Shown: one piece after another, positions 1 to 9,979 of the stretch
How the letters are laid out: the number at the start of each line of letters is the position of its first letter
How positions within the stretch are numbered: the stretch's first letter is position 1
Origin: Acinetobacter lwoffii
Lineage (GTDB): Bacteria; Pseudomonadota; Gammaproteobacteria; Pseudomonadales; Moraxellaceae
NCBI RefSeq assembly: GCF_022967985.1
Contig: NZ_JALJVC010000028.1
Location: 1-44,306, forward strand
DNA: 44,306 bases
Reading direction: 5' to 3'
Notes under the pieces: model-generated
What the model was told of the DNA's origin: nothing
Database searches by the model: none
The model's input: only the letters and a program-made list of their open reading frames with translations
Made by a program: the position numbers and the translations under genes

Positions 1-122
1 AGTTGTAAACCTAAAATAGAAATATCCACTTTCAGACCATGACACTGATTATGTCACCTAACATTAAAAGTGACATTGGTCATATGTTTGTAGCCGAATT
101 CTATTTTGCCCAAAACTCAATA

Positions 123-316
123 TTAATCGGTAGAAAGCGTGCGTGATCTAGACTGCTCAAGCATAGAAATTTGAGTATTTTCCGCCTGTAAAACTGGATT
201 AAGACGATTACTTTTTAATTTGATTTGCAGGCGCAGTTCATTACTGGAGTCCGCATTACGCTCAGCATATGGTGCATAAATTTACGTGCTTCATCAAGCA
301 ATTCTGTTGTATACAT
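123..316 (-). pseudogene. Small conserved-looking gene broken by a frameshift
   Basis: An ATG at 316 has a good Shine-Dalgarno (AGGA, 8 nt upstream) and opens a frame beginning MYTTELLDEARKF. It would stop at 215 after 33 residues. If one base is restored in the T run at 278-280 (minus strand TTT), the reading passes into another frame that continues YAPYAERNADSSNELRLQIK and stops at 123-125, giving about 64 residues. The second-frame segment has ordinary charged protein composition, unlike the short in-frame tail (TPVMNCACKSN). This fits a one-base deletion in a small cytosolic protein gene. A G run near 252-256 is an alternative site for the shift. I do not recognise the family. A sequencing error is possible. 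Confidence 0.45.
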
Positions 317-521
317 ATCGAGATTCCTGAGATCATGACTGGTCAGCCGTATAGAATGAGCAGGAGCAAGACCTCTAATAAATTATTGTTATTGTTTATT
401 TTTTAATTTAATTATTTTTATTCAATTTATAAAATCGTTCTAATCATTATTTTTATTTTCAAACGCTGTGATGAGCTGCTTTAAGCATCAGGTAGATGCG
501 GTGATCAGCTTCATCCGATTC

Positions 522-551
522 TGTCTTTCCCCAATCAATTGAGGAAAGACA
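522..551 (-). terminator. Hairpin just after the DAHP synthase stop codon
   Basis: The 9-bp arms TGTCTTTCC (522-530) and GGAAAGACA (543-551) flank a 12-nt loop, 11 nt beyond the stop codon. No U tract follows on the minus strand, so it may protect the 3' end or be a weak terminator. Confidence 0.3.
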
Positions 552-561
552 TCTTTCAGTT

Positions 562-1611
562 TTAAGCACTACGCTTCAAACCTTCGAGTCGTAGTGAGTC
601 AGTCATATTTAACAACAGTTGTTCGGTTTTTGTCCAGCCCAGACATCCATCAGTTACAGACTGGCCATAAATCATTTGCTCAGAAATTTTCTGATTCCCG
701 TCAACAAGATGACTTTCTAGCATTACGCCACGAACATTGGTCTGTAAGCGTTCTGCTACGATCTGTTCCAGTACTTTAGGCTGTAGCATCGGATTTTTTG
801 AGCTATTGCCATGACTACAGTCAATTACCAATGCCGGTAAGTCGATCTGATGTTTGGCCCGGATTTTCTCAATTTCTGACAATTGGTAATTTGGTCCGCT
901 ATTCGAGCCACGTAAAATCAAATGTGCTTTCGGATTACCTTGCGAGTGTAAAATACATGGTAAACCAGACTGGCTCATCCCCAAGAATTGATGCGGATGA
1001 GAGGCAGACTGGATGGCATCTAGTGCAATCTGGATCGAACCATCAGTACCATTTTTGAAACCGATGCTGTACGGCATATGGCTGGAAATTTCGCGATGAA
1101 TTTGTGATTCGCTGGTACGTGCGCCAATCGCTCCCCAGGCCAATAGGTCATCGAAATAAGCAGTTGCCATTGGGCTAAGAATTTCCGAAGCGATTGGCAG
1201 GCCCATTTCAATAATTTTTAGGTATAAGTCACGGGATTTTTCCAAGCCCAATTGCATATTGGATGAACCATCCAGATTTGGATCGTAAAGGAAACCTTTC
1301 CAACCCACCGTAGTCCGTGGTTTTTCAATATAAGCACGCATCACCAGGAAAATCTGATCAGATAGCTGTGACTGAAGTTGTTTTAATTTTTCTGCATAGT
1401 CTAGCGCGGAAGCTTCATCATGAATGGAACATGGGCCTGTGACCACCATTAAACGATGATCCTTGCCTTCTAATATATTTTGAATAGTTTGACGGTGTTC
1501 AGCGACTTGGCTGGCTAATTGCGGAGACAGTGGCAATTGCTGCTTAAGCTGCTGAGGTAAAATTAAAATGCTTTCAGCATGATGTTGTTGTGATGTATTT
1601 GGGGTATTCAT
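562..1611 (-). CDS. 3-deoxy-7-phosphoheptulonate synthase, class I (first of two)
   Basis: This 349-residue protein is a class I DAHP synthase, which condenses phosphoenolpyruvate with erythrose 4-phosphate at the entry to the shikimate pathway. Visible family motifs include GPCSIHD (metal-binding Cys), KPRTTVGWKG, GAIGARTSESQIHRE, GFKNGTDG, DCSHGN (His), MLESH (Glu) and YGQSVTDGCLGW (Asp), so all catalytic and metal positions are kept. By alignment from memory with E. coli AroG, the Phe-pocket positions Asp146, Pro150 and Ser180 become Ser, Thr and Pro, so this copy is unlikely to be an AroG-like Phe-inhibited enzyme. An AGGA lies 9 nt before the ATG. It is preceded by a long leader with two aromatic-rich ORFs and a terminator, which points to attenuation by Phe/Tyr supply. 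A second homologue lies at 28093-29205. Which effector inhibits it cannot be read from sequence. Confidence 0.95.
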   Translation of the reverse strand: MNTPNTSQQHHAESILILPQQLKQQLPLSPQLASQVAEHRQTIQNILEGKDHRLMVVTGPCSIHDEASALDYAEKLKQLQSQLSDQIFLVMRAYIEKPRTTVGWKGFLYDPNLDGSSNMQLGLEKSRDLYLKIIEMGLPIASEILSPMATAYFDDLLAWGAIGARTSESQIHREISSHMPYSIGFKNGTDGSIQIALDAIQSASHPHQFLGMSQSGLPCILHSQGNPKAHLILRGSNSGPNYQLSEIEKIRAKHQIDLPALVIDCSHGNSSKNPMLQPKVLEQIVAERLQTNVRGVMLESHLVDGNQKISEQMIYGQSVTDGCLGWTKTEQLLLNMTDSLRLEGLKRSA

Positions 1612-1647
1612 GACTTTAATCCTGGGACTGGCAATTAGTCCAAACTT

Positions 1648-1752
1648 TTATTTGAGCGTTATGGGTCTAATCGAAGGTGTTGTGAGTGTCATTAGCTGAC
1701 TAAAATAAGACCAATAAAAGTTGTTAAAGTATGAATAGTTAAAGTTTGTCAT
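1648..1752 (-). CDS. Second aromatic-rich leader ORF, between attenuator and DAHP synthase
   Basis: This 34-residue ORF has a clear GGAG Shine-Dalgarno 6 nt before its ATG. Its first 17 residues, MTNFNYSYFNNFYWSYF, contain five Phe, four Tyr and one Trp. The rest (SQLMTLTTPSIRPITLK) is unremarkable. It sits after the intrinsic terminator at 1789-1818 and ends 36 nt before the DAHP synthase start, so it cannot act as the usual upstream leader peptide for that terminator. A small GGACT/AGTCC hairpin (about 1622-1638) lies between its stop and the DAHP synthase Shine-Dalgarno. Slow translation here could change access to the synthase start or couple translation. No function is known to me. Confidence 0.6.
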   Translation of the reverse strand: MTNFNYSYFNNFYWSYFSQLMTLTTPSIRPITLK

Positions 1753-1788
1753 GGCTGTCTCCAAAATATTGTAAAAAATGAAAGGCAT

Positions 1789-1818
1789 AAAAAAACCTGA
1801 TCAGGGTTGCCGATCAGG
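1789..1818 (-). terminator. Intrinsic terminator in the DAHP synthase leader
   Basis: CCTGATC (1812-1818) pairs with GATCAGG (1796-1802) around a 9-nt loop, followed on the minus strand by seven T residues (1789-1795). It lies 178 nt before the synthase start and 48 nt after the first leader ORF, as expected of an attenuator. Confidence 0.8.
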
Positions 1819-1899
1819 TATAAACTGGTGGGCAACCTTTTCATTGCCCAAACGCATTCAGGCAATTAGCTAAACTGCCAGAAATAAAAATATGCGTTT
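1789..1899 (-). promoter_or_regulatory. Attenuator fold: competing RNA arms upstream of DAHP synthase
   Basis: Read on the minus strand, arm 1 AAACGCAT (1892-1899) lies inside the first leader ORF just before its Tyr-Phe-Tyr-Phe codons. It is the exact complement of arm 2 ATGCGTTT (1850-1857). Downstream, GGTTGCC (1831-1837) is complementary to GGCAACC (1805-1811), which lies in the loop of the terminator hairpin. These arms allow alternative folds: arms 1:2 together with the terminator, or an alternative GGTTGCC:GGCAACC helix. The second would form if a ribosome stalled on the aromatic codons and covered arm 1. The exact competition is inferred, because I could not compute folding energies. 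Confidence 0.65.
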
Positions 1900-1922
1900 G
1901 AAATGATAGGTTGCTTTAACAT
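1866..1922 (-). CDS. Leader peptide of the DAHP synthase attenuator
   Basis: An 18-residue ORF, MLKQPIISNAYFYFWQFS, ends with three Phe, two Tyr and one Trp in its last eight residues. It lies about 27 nt after the predicted transcription start and 48 nt before the intrinsic terminator. Its codons overlap arm 1 of the attenuator fold. Only a weak GAAAG-type ribosome binding sequence precedes the ATG. The position, size and codon content match leader peptides of ribosome-mediated attenuation such as pheL. That it senses charged tRNA-Phe and tRNA-Tyr is inferred. Confidence 0.7.
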   Translation of the reverse strand: MLKQPIISNAYFYFWQFS

Positions 1923-1955
1923 GTTATGTCTTTCATAAAATGTGATTCTGAAATT

Positions 1956-1984
1956 AAAATACGCGCTCTGTGATCATTTGACAA
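1956..1984 (-). promoter_or_regulatory. Predicted sigma-70 promoter of the DAHP synthase leader
   Basis: TTGTCA (1979-1984) and TATTTT (1956-1961) on the minus strand are separated by 17 nt. Transcription would start near 1949, giving an untranslated leader of about 340 nt. Confidence 0.6.
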
Positions 1985-2064
1985 GCATTAAATATAAAAA
2001 AATATTTATTAACTTTTCTACTTTTATTTATTAATTCATCAAACCGTGAGATGTATCACTAAAA

Positions 2065-2101
2065 TTGGTAAAACCCACAAACCTATTGCAGATTTTACCA
2101 A
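2065..2101 (-). terminator. Long-loop hairpin after the glycine-zipper gene
   Basis: Nine-base arms TTGGTAAAA and TTTTACCAA (2065-2073 and 2093-2101) flank a 19-nt loop about 30 nt past the stop codon. There is no strong U tract, so the terminator role is uncertain. Confidence 0.3.
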
Positions 2102-2132
2102 AGAAACTTCAGTTTAATCCAAAGATTAAAAA

Positions 2133-2663
2133 TTAACGTGAAACACGATTCCAGGCATCACGCACTGCAAATTTAGCCTGTTCCCAGTTTAAACGTGATT
2201 CGCCTTTCATTTGTTCCCATTTCAGTCTCAAATCAGGTTCTACGTCTTCAAAACGGGTATGGGCATCATAGCTGCCACGGTTTTCATAACCGACTCGGTA
2301 GGCCGTATCATAATCACGGTCATAATCCAGATCGCTATAGCTAGTACGGGCATCTGAATAGTATGGCGTATTGATCGAATTATCACGCCAGTAAGCTTGC
2401 TCTTCTGTTGGATTTATAGCTTCGCCTACACCTTTACCTGCCAGACCACCAACAACAGCACCGACTACACCACCAACAGCGACACCGACTGGACCGCCTG
2501 CAGCACCAATGGCTGCACCTGCCGCTGCGCCACCTGCAGCACCTACACCTGTACCTACAGGATGTGCGCCAGGTTCACCAGTAATTGGATCAGCATTTAA
2601 ATCATCGCGGACATCTTTAGGCGCATTCTTAATTACATCACGATCAAAATTATCATTCGACAT
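2133..2663 (-). CDS. Glycine-zipper domain protein
   Basis: This 176-residue protein has three parts. Residues 1-35 are acidic and hydrophilic. Residues 36-80 are a run of Gly, Ala and Val with GxxxG spacing (GAAGGAAAGAAIGAAGG and on), typical of a glycine-zipper hairpin that inserts in or packs against a membrane. Residues 95-176 are rich in Tyr, Asp and Arg, with two similar segments, LRLKWEQMKGES and SRLNWEQAKFAV, that look like a short internal repeat of amphipathic helix. No signal peptide is evident. Glycine-zipper proteins of this sort are often stress-linked, but no function is shown here. It is monocistronic between the DAHP synthase leader and the formaldehyde dehydrogenase gene. 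Confidence 0.85.
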   Translation of the reverse strand: MSNDNFDRDVIKNAPKDVRDDLNADPITGEPGAHPVGTGVGAAGGAAAGAAIGAAGGPVGVAVGGVVGAVVGGLAGKGVGEAINPTEEQAYWRDNSINTPYYSDARTSYSDLDYDRDYDTAYRVGYENRGSYDAHTRFEDVEPDLRLKWEQMKGESRLNWEQAKFAVRDAWNRVSR

Positions 2664-2835
2664 AGAGCTTATCCTTATTCTTTAAAATGGTTTTATCACG
2701 TATTTTCATACGTCCTATTTAATATAAGCATCTGGCATGTAATGACATTAGCAGGCGTGTGTTGTTTCAGTGACTCTCTGTGAGGCTTTCATGCACTAAT
2801 GTATCCTGAATCAAGTGAAAGCCGCATAAAAAAGC

Positions 2836-5626
<2,791 letters not shown>

Positions 5627-5794
5627 TGACATTAGAATGACCTCACAATTACGACGACATGAAAAGCCTGTATTTTGAGAATGACCGCTTAAATTAACTT
5701 AGTCCAATCATCGTTTAAAGGGTTTTACAGTCTATTGCGCTTACTTTAGAATTACATTTTTCTCGTATTTTGCGATTGTTCGCCCTCCACTCCC

Positions 5795-6232
5795 ATGCAA
5801 TTTTTTGATCTAAGCCGTCAGTTTAAGTTCAGTGATATTCTGACGCCTGTAAAAACCCTCCATGATTTATCCCAGCAAGAATGGTATTTGGCCAAAATTC
5901 GGGTGGAACATGACTGTCTGTCCGACTCCGATACGGTCGAGGGACAGGTGGTTTTGAAATCCAGTGAAAATATTCAGCTCGAACTGGAATGGCTGATTCA
6001 GGATAGCGGTTATGAATTACAGGTTTTATTTAAAGGTGTAGAAACCGAAGCCACTGATGAGACCGGAATTATGTTGAAAGGTGCACAACTGGTCGATGAA
6101 CAGCAGCAAGTACTCTCTACCCAAGCGTTGAGCTTATGGATTGATGGTACTCTTTTGCCGATGTTGCCTGAGATCCGTCATGAAATTAAAGCACGTTTAA
6201 ATTTGTGGGATTATGTCGAATACGATGGCTAA
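5795..6232 (+). CDS. Conserved hypothetical protein, 145 residues
   Basis: I do not recognise this protein. It starts MQFFDLSRQFKFSDILTPVK, is acidic and soluble-looking, and alternates short hydrophobic and charged stretches (VEGQVVLKSSENIQLELEW) consistent with a beta-rich fold. No signal peptide, membrane segment or metal-binding motif is visible. The ATG lacks a clear Shine-Dalgarno. A strong terminator follows 21 nt after the stop codon, so it is probably transcribed alone. Composition and codon use match the neighbours, which argues for a real gene. Confidence 0.75.
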   Translation: MQFFDLSRQFKFSDILTPVKTLHDLSQQEWYLAKIRVEHDCLSDSDTVEGQVVLKSSENIQLELEWLIQDSGYELQVLFKGVETEATDETGIMLKGAQLVDEQQQVLSTQALSLWIDGTLLPMLPEIRHEIKARLNLWDYVEYDG

Positions 6233-6253
6233 TCGCCGCATTTTGCATTTTTT

Positions 6254-6277
6254 AAAGAGCCCATGTGGCTCTTTTTT
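6254..6277 (+). terminator. Intrinsic terminator
   Basis: AAAGAGCC (6254-6261) pairs with GGCTCTTT (6267-6274) around a 5-nt loop and runs into a T tract. It ends the 5795-6232 gene. Confidence 0.85.
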
Positions 6278-6393
6278 ATAATCTGAATGACGTTTTAGAT
6301 TGATCAAACTGCCGTAGTTTTAGTTTTTTCAGGCAATGCCAAGCTAGTTAAGTTATTATAAAATTTATAAAAAAATAAAAAGAGAATCAAGAC

Positions 6394-6870
6394 ATGATTT
6401 CTGAGAGAGAATGGCAACAGATTCGTCAGGTGGTCGCTAATGCACAACGGGCTGCCATGCATTGCTCTATTGCAACAGTCAACCTCAAAGGCTTTCCTAG
6501 TATTACTCCGATCGGAACCATATTCCTCAACAAAAAGACCAGCACGGGTTTCTTTTTTGATACTTATTCGACTACGTTCTGTGAAAATTTACAGCATCAG
6601 CCACTGGCTTGCATACAAGCCATGAACAGTAGCAAACTGTTTTGGTTTCATTCATTACTTAAAGGGAAATTTAAGCGTTATCCAGGAATACGCTTATATG
6701 CAGAAATTGGTCCTTTGCGTTCGGCCTCTCCAGAGGAAATACAGCAGGTGGAGTCGCGTATTCGAGCTTTAAAATGGACCAAAGGTAGCCAGTTAATCTG
6801 GTCCAGCTTTCATCATGTCCGGGAGATTAAGATCAATAGCTATCGCTGGGTCGAATATCCAAATATGTGA
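6394..6870 (+). CDS. Pyridoxamine 5'-phosphate oxidase-like flavin-binding protein
   Basis: This 158-residue protein resembles the FMN-binding split-barrel family. An N-terminal helix (REWQQIRQVVANAQ) is followed by CSIATVNLKGFPSITPIG, the strand pattern typical of PNPOx-like proteins (a 'T.n.G.P...P...' signature). There is also a FFFDTYSTTFCENL strand-turn near residues 53-66. True PNPOx enzymes are longer and keep extra PLP-binding residues, so this is more likely an uncharacterised flavin or heme-binding relative than PdxH. The start has an AGAGAA ribosome-binding stretch. It is flanked by terminators on both sides and so is monocistronic. Confidence 0.8.
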   Translation: MISEREWQQIRQVVANAQRAAMHCSIATVNLKGFPSITPIGTIFLNKKTSTGFFFDTYSTTFCENLQHQPLACIQAMNSSKLFWFHSLLKGKFKRYPGIRLYAEIGPLRSASPEEIQQVESRIRALKWTKGSQLIWSSFHHVREIKINSYRWVEYPNM

Positions 6871-6878
6871 ATAAATGA

Positions 6879-6923
6879 GGCTACAAACTTACAAATAGTA
6901 AGTTTTTTTCTTATCTGTAGCCA
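6879..6923 (+). terminator. Nested hairpin terminator
   Basis: AAACTTAC (6885-6892) pairs with GTAAGTTT (6898-6905), with a T run to 6909. An outer pair GGCTACA/TGTAGCC (6879-6885 and 6917-6923) encloses it. Confidence 0.75.
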
Positions 6924-6966
6924 AAAACTTCTTTAACCATTTTTCATCTGATTATTGGATTAAATA

Positions 6967-7551
6967 TTAAACCAGACCCACATGCTCAAACATCGCCTGG
7001 TAACTTTCGGCTTTTTTCTCCAGAGAAATCGGATAGGCTCGAGAAGATGAAGGCATGCGATATAAATACAGATCACGTCCGACAAAATGGGCCTGACTTG
7101 GCTGGCCAATACTCGGCTTTAAAGTCCCTTCAGGCATGGACAGCATCATGGTGTCTGTGGCCTTGTCGCCTGTGGTCATAATATGATTGCACTGCGGCAT
7201 TTGGCTGAGCAGTTGCTCAATATTGGTGGGTACTACTATTTCCAAAAATTTGTCTGAAGCATTGCCTTTTAAACGCCGGATCTGATAGCCACTATCAAAA
7301 ATCGCAATTCCCCTTTCAGTTAAAAAATCCCGGATTAATTGTTCTTGAAATTTTTTATTAGGTAAGTCCAAAAAGTAATCTTTATTTTCAAAGAAAATCA
7401 GTCCAAAAATCCGCCACATATCATTTTGATAGTTTGGATAATAAAAGTTCATTTTCCAGCGTGTGGCAGGTGGCGGAAAACTACCCAACATCAGTAATTT
7501 GGCATTGGGCGGTAAAAATGGCGGTAGCGGATGCGTTTCAATATCAGACAT
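6967..7551 (-). CDS. Uracil-DNA glycosylase family protein
   Basis: From the ATG at 7551 the protein is 194 residues. It carries LLMLGSFPP near residues 19-27, matching the G-x-x-P active-site loop of the UDG superfamily, then FYYPNYQNDMWRIFG, which is seen in the Mug/SMUG-like branch. It probably excises damaged or deaminated bases, but the substrate cannot be assigned. An in-frame TTG at 7578 would add nine residues (MKSLNLVNS). I prefer the ATG, although neither start has a strong Shine-Dalgarno. It follows the SGNH hydrolase gene closely, so the two are probably co-transcribed. Confidence 0.75.
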   Translation of the reverse strand: MSDIETHPLPPFLPPNAKLLMLGSFPPPATRWKMNFYYPNYQNDMWRIFGLIFFENKDYFLDLPNKKFQEQLIRDFLTERGIAIFDSGYQIRRLKGNASDKFLEIVVPTNIEQLLSQMPQCNHIMTTGDKATDTMMLSMPEGTLKPSIGQPSQAHFVGRDLYLYRMPSSSRAYPISLEKKAESYQAMFEHVGLV

Positions 7552-7583
7552 AGAATTAACTAAATTGAGAGATTTCAACTATT

Positions 7584-8294
7584 TTAGAAGGTCTTCCGAA
7601 TCTTGCCAGCTACTTCTTGTCCCCAAAGTGTATAAACTTCCTTACTCGGATGAAAACCATCTGCAGCCATTTGTAAATTCATGGCACGATACTTCTCAAT
7701 ATCGTATTCAATCCATTGCATATTCACTTGCTGATTCACAAAATTTTCTAGTTGCTGGTTCATCTGTTTAGCATACTGGCCAAATAGCCAGGCTAAAGGA
7801 TTCGGTAGCGCCGGAAACATATTCATTGGCGGCACACCGGCAGCAATGATCAGTTTCGGACTAAATTTTTGCTGAATTTTACTATAAAGCTGTTCCTGTT
7901 TCTGAATCCAAACCTCGACAGGTATCAGTTTGGTCACATCATTGACGCCAACCGACGTGACGATTACATCATAGTGCTGGACTCCTATTTGGTCCAAAGC
8001 ATGAATTACTTTTGAGCTGGTATCGCCTGTTTTGGCCTGTAATTTCCAGTCAATTTCAAAGTCATCTTTCAGTTCATGCAGAATTGCACCCAGTAATGCG
8101 TCATCCTGATGTTCTACTCCTACACCTGCTGCTGCCGAATCCCCTAAAATCAGCAGAGACAGTTTGTTGCCGGTTCCGGTTTGACCTTCACGTGCACCTT
8201 CAGGTTCCGGCAGTCTTAGGGTATTTTTCTTGACACGATTACCCTGAATGACAAGTGCAGGAATCAAGGCAATGGTGGCGGCTTTCAGCAACAT
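7584..8294 (-). CDS. SGNH/GDSL-family hydrolase (esterase or lipase)
   Basis: This 236-residue protein has the SGNH blocks in order: ILGDSAAAGVG near residue 49 (block I Ser), a Gly in block II (QAKTGDTSS), TSVGVNDVT (block III Asn) and DGFHPSKEVY near the C-terminus (block V Asp and His). The first 18 residues (LLKAATIALIPALVIQG) are hydrophobic, consistent with a membrane anchor or signal segment. The family cleaves esters, lysophospholipids or acyl-thioesters (TesA-like). The glycosylase gene starts within about 35 nt of its stop. Confidence 0.85.
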   Translation of the reverse strand: MLLKAATIALIPALVIQGNRVKKNTLRLPEPEGAREGQTGTGNKLSLLILGDSAAAGVGVEHQDDALLGAILHELKDDFEIDWKLQAKTGDTSSKVIHALDQIGVQHYDVIVTSVGVNDVTKLIPVEVWIQKQEQLYSKIQQKFSPKLIIAAGVPPMNMFPALPNPLAWLFGQYAKQMNQQLENFVNQQVNMQWIEYDIEKYRAMNLQMAADGFHPSKEVYTLWGQEVAGKIRKTF

Positions 8295-8466
8295 AGCGGG
8301 CTAATTTATATAGGGATATACTTAATTTTACCTGAGTTTATTCTTTTGAACTATTTCCTCAACAGTCATTTTAAATGAATGTTCACCTAAATTTAACTAA
8401 GATAGGATTCTTGCAAAATACAGGCTTATACATCTTGCCATTGGGTAAAACATCAAGGATAAATAT

Positions 8467-8494
8467 AAAAAAATCCCGCTTAAAAACGGGATTT
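8467..8494 (-). terminator. Intrinsic terminator of the desaturase gene
   Basis: AAATCCCG (8471-8478) pairs with CGGGATTT (8487-8494). On the minus strand a T-rich tract follows at 8467-8473. Confidence 0.8.
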
Positions 8495-8511
8495 CTTATG
8501 GAAATTAAAGC

Positions 8512-9570
8512 TTAGATTTTATAGTCATTCCAGCGATTCATACGCTTAAAAGTTCCCACATCATTAAAACGCACGCCCACTTCTTTCATTACTTTATGCG
8601 CCGTTTTGGACGTCAGTTGACGGATATAAAATGGCTCTTTGACCACAAAATGATGAATCGCATGGGTCGAACCAAAATTACAGCAGAATAACTGGAACGG
8701 AACCATCCACCATGGATTGAGCACTTGGGTTTGTTTGATCACATCACGTGGATCAATATCGCCATAGTAATGCATATTTGAGCTGACAAACTGCAAGCTA
8801 AAAGAACGGATAAAGTTCGGAATCACCCAGATGACTGCCAGCAGATTTACGATTGGCATAGCATCGACAATGCCTTGCGACCAGAGCATCTCATAACCGA
8901 ATAGCGGTGCAACTGCATTTAAACCATGAAAGACCACAAACAGGTAGCACAATCCATAGTAAATAATGCTGAGAGGTAAAAAGCCAAATAACTGAGAAAT
9001 CATGGCAATTTTATGTTCTTTTTCAGGCTGTTTTTCCAGAAAAAGATGAATCATTTTAAACATCTGAAATGGACGCAGATACACTGACATCAACTGGTCA
9101 CTAATCACCAGAATTCGGCGAATGCCCCAAGGCATACCATTACTGATGCCACGTTCTTCCAGGTCATGTTCAGTGCCTGAATATTTATGATGATGCAAAT
9201 GTAAACGACGACGTGCCCACGGACTAATGGTGTTTGGACGTGCCAACCAGACCAGTGCCAGCATCAGATGATGTGCCCAAGGTGTTTTTTTGAAATACAT
9301 ATAATGAATCAGGTCATGTTCCAATTCATGGGTCAATGATGCAAAAATCGCAATCAAGGGAATGGTAAACCATACTGAGAGATAACCTGTTCCATATGCT
9401 ACCGCGCATGCAATCATGCCTGCCCAGGCGAAGCCTAAAATACTCGCACCGATAAAGTTCTGATGTTTGAGTATGGGATAACGAGCACGCACCTCTTCCC
9501 CGGCCTGGGTAACGATACTTCTGACCTTGGAGATTCGCTGCTGGTCAGTCATATCCGCAGATGTAGACAT
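8512..9570 (-). CDS. Membrane fatty acid desaturase
   Basis: This 352-residue integral membrane protein shows the three histidine boxes of diiron fatty acid desaturases: HELEHDLIH near residue 86, HLHHHKYSGTEHD near residue 123 and HAIHHF near residue 305. Hydrophobic segments precede and separate the boxes (for example GFAWAGMIACAVAYGTGYL and PLIAIFASL). It should introduce a double bond into an acyl chain using O2 and an electron donor. The position and the acyl carrier are not predictable here, and related sterol or carotenoid hydroxylases use the same boxes. It is a single gene with its own terminator. No TetR-type desaturase repressor is next to it. Confidence 0.85.
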   Translation of the reverse strand: MSTSADMTDQQRISKVRSIVTQAGEEVRARYPILKHQNFIGASILGFAWAGMIACAVAYGTGYLSVWFTIPLIAIFASLTHELEHDLIHYMYFKKTPWAHHLMLALVWLARPNTISPWARRRLHLHHHKYSGTEHDLEERGISNGMPWGIRRILVISDQLMSVYLRPFQMFKMIHLFLEKQPEKEHKIAMISQLFGFLPLSIIYYGLCYLFVVFHGLNAVAPLFGYEMLWSQGIVDAMPIVNLLAVIWVIPNFIRSFSLQFVSSNMHYYGDIDPRDVIKQTQVLNPWWMVPFQLFCCNFGSTHAIHHFVVKEPFYIRQLTSKTAHKVMKEVGVRFNDVGTFKRMNRWNDYKI

Positions 9571-9931
9571 ATGGACAACCTTTAATTTCTGAACGGTTGT
9601 ACATTAAAGGAAATTCTAAAAAAGAGAAGTTATCTTTCCACTTTTAGAGTGAGTATGTCTAAGTTTTGGACAGTTTGGAAAAGTTCTTAAAATTGGCGAA
9701 AATTAGGAAAAGTAAAAGATGGTCTTTCTCATGAAACGAAAATTTAAAAGTAATTGATTTAATTGCAAATTCATCAATAAAATAAAAATATAATTTTTGA
9801 TAATTTAAAACTTTATTTTAATAATCAATATATTAGGATTTATAAGATTTCGCTTTTTTGTAAATTCAAGCTATACATTTTTTAGAAAAAAATACTGATT
9901 CAGAAATTTTTCTCAGTTTGTCATAAAAAAT
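9571..9931. other. AT-rich intergenic region upstream of the desaturase
   Basis: No credible gene is seen. The part near 9571-9740 should hold the desaturase promoter. It contains a direct repeat TTTGGA at 9665-9670 and 9674-9679 that could be a regulator site. The rest (9750-9900) is very AT-rich with only tiny ORFs. Confidence 0.5.
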
Positions 9932-9960
9932 AAAAAGAGAAGCGCTCTAGCTTCTCTTTT
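9932..9960 (-). terminator. Terminator of the ACAD-kinase-phosphatase-SDR operon
   Basis: AAAAGAGAAGC (9933-9943) pairs with GCTTCTCTTTT (9950-9960) around a 6-nt loop. It lies 20 nt past the SDR stop codon and is T-rich on both strands. Confidence 0.85.
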
Positions 9961-9979
9961 TATAGATCTAAGAGCGCTT

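Noticed and set aside
2397..2600. 67-codon plus-strand ORF rich in Thr and Cys
   Set aside because: It is the antisense of the glycine-zipper coding region; its odd composition comes from that repeat.
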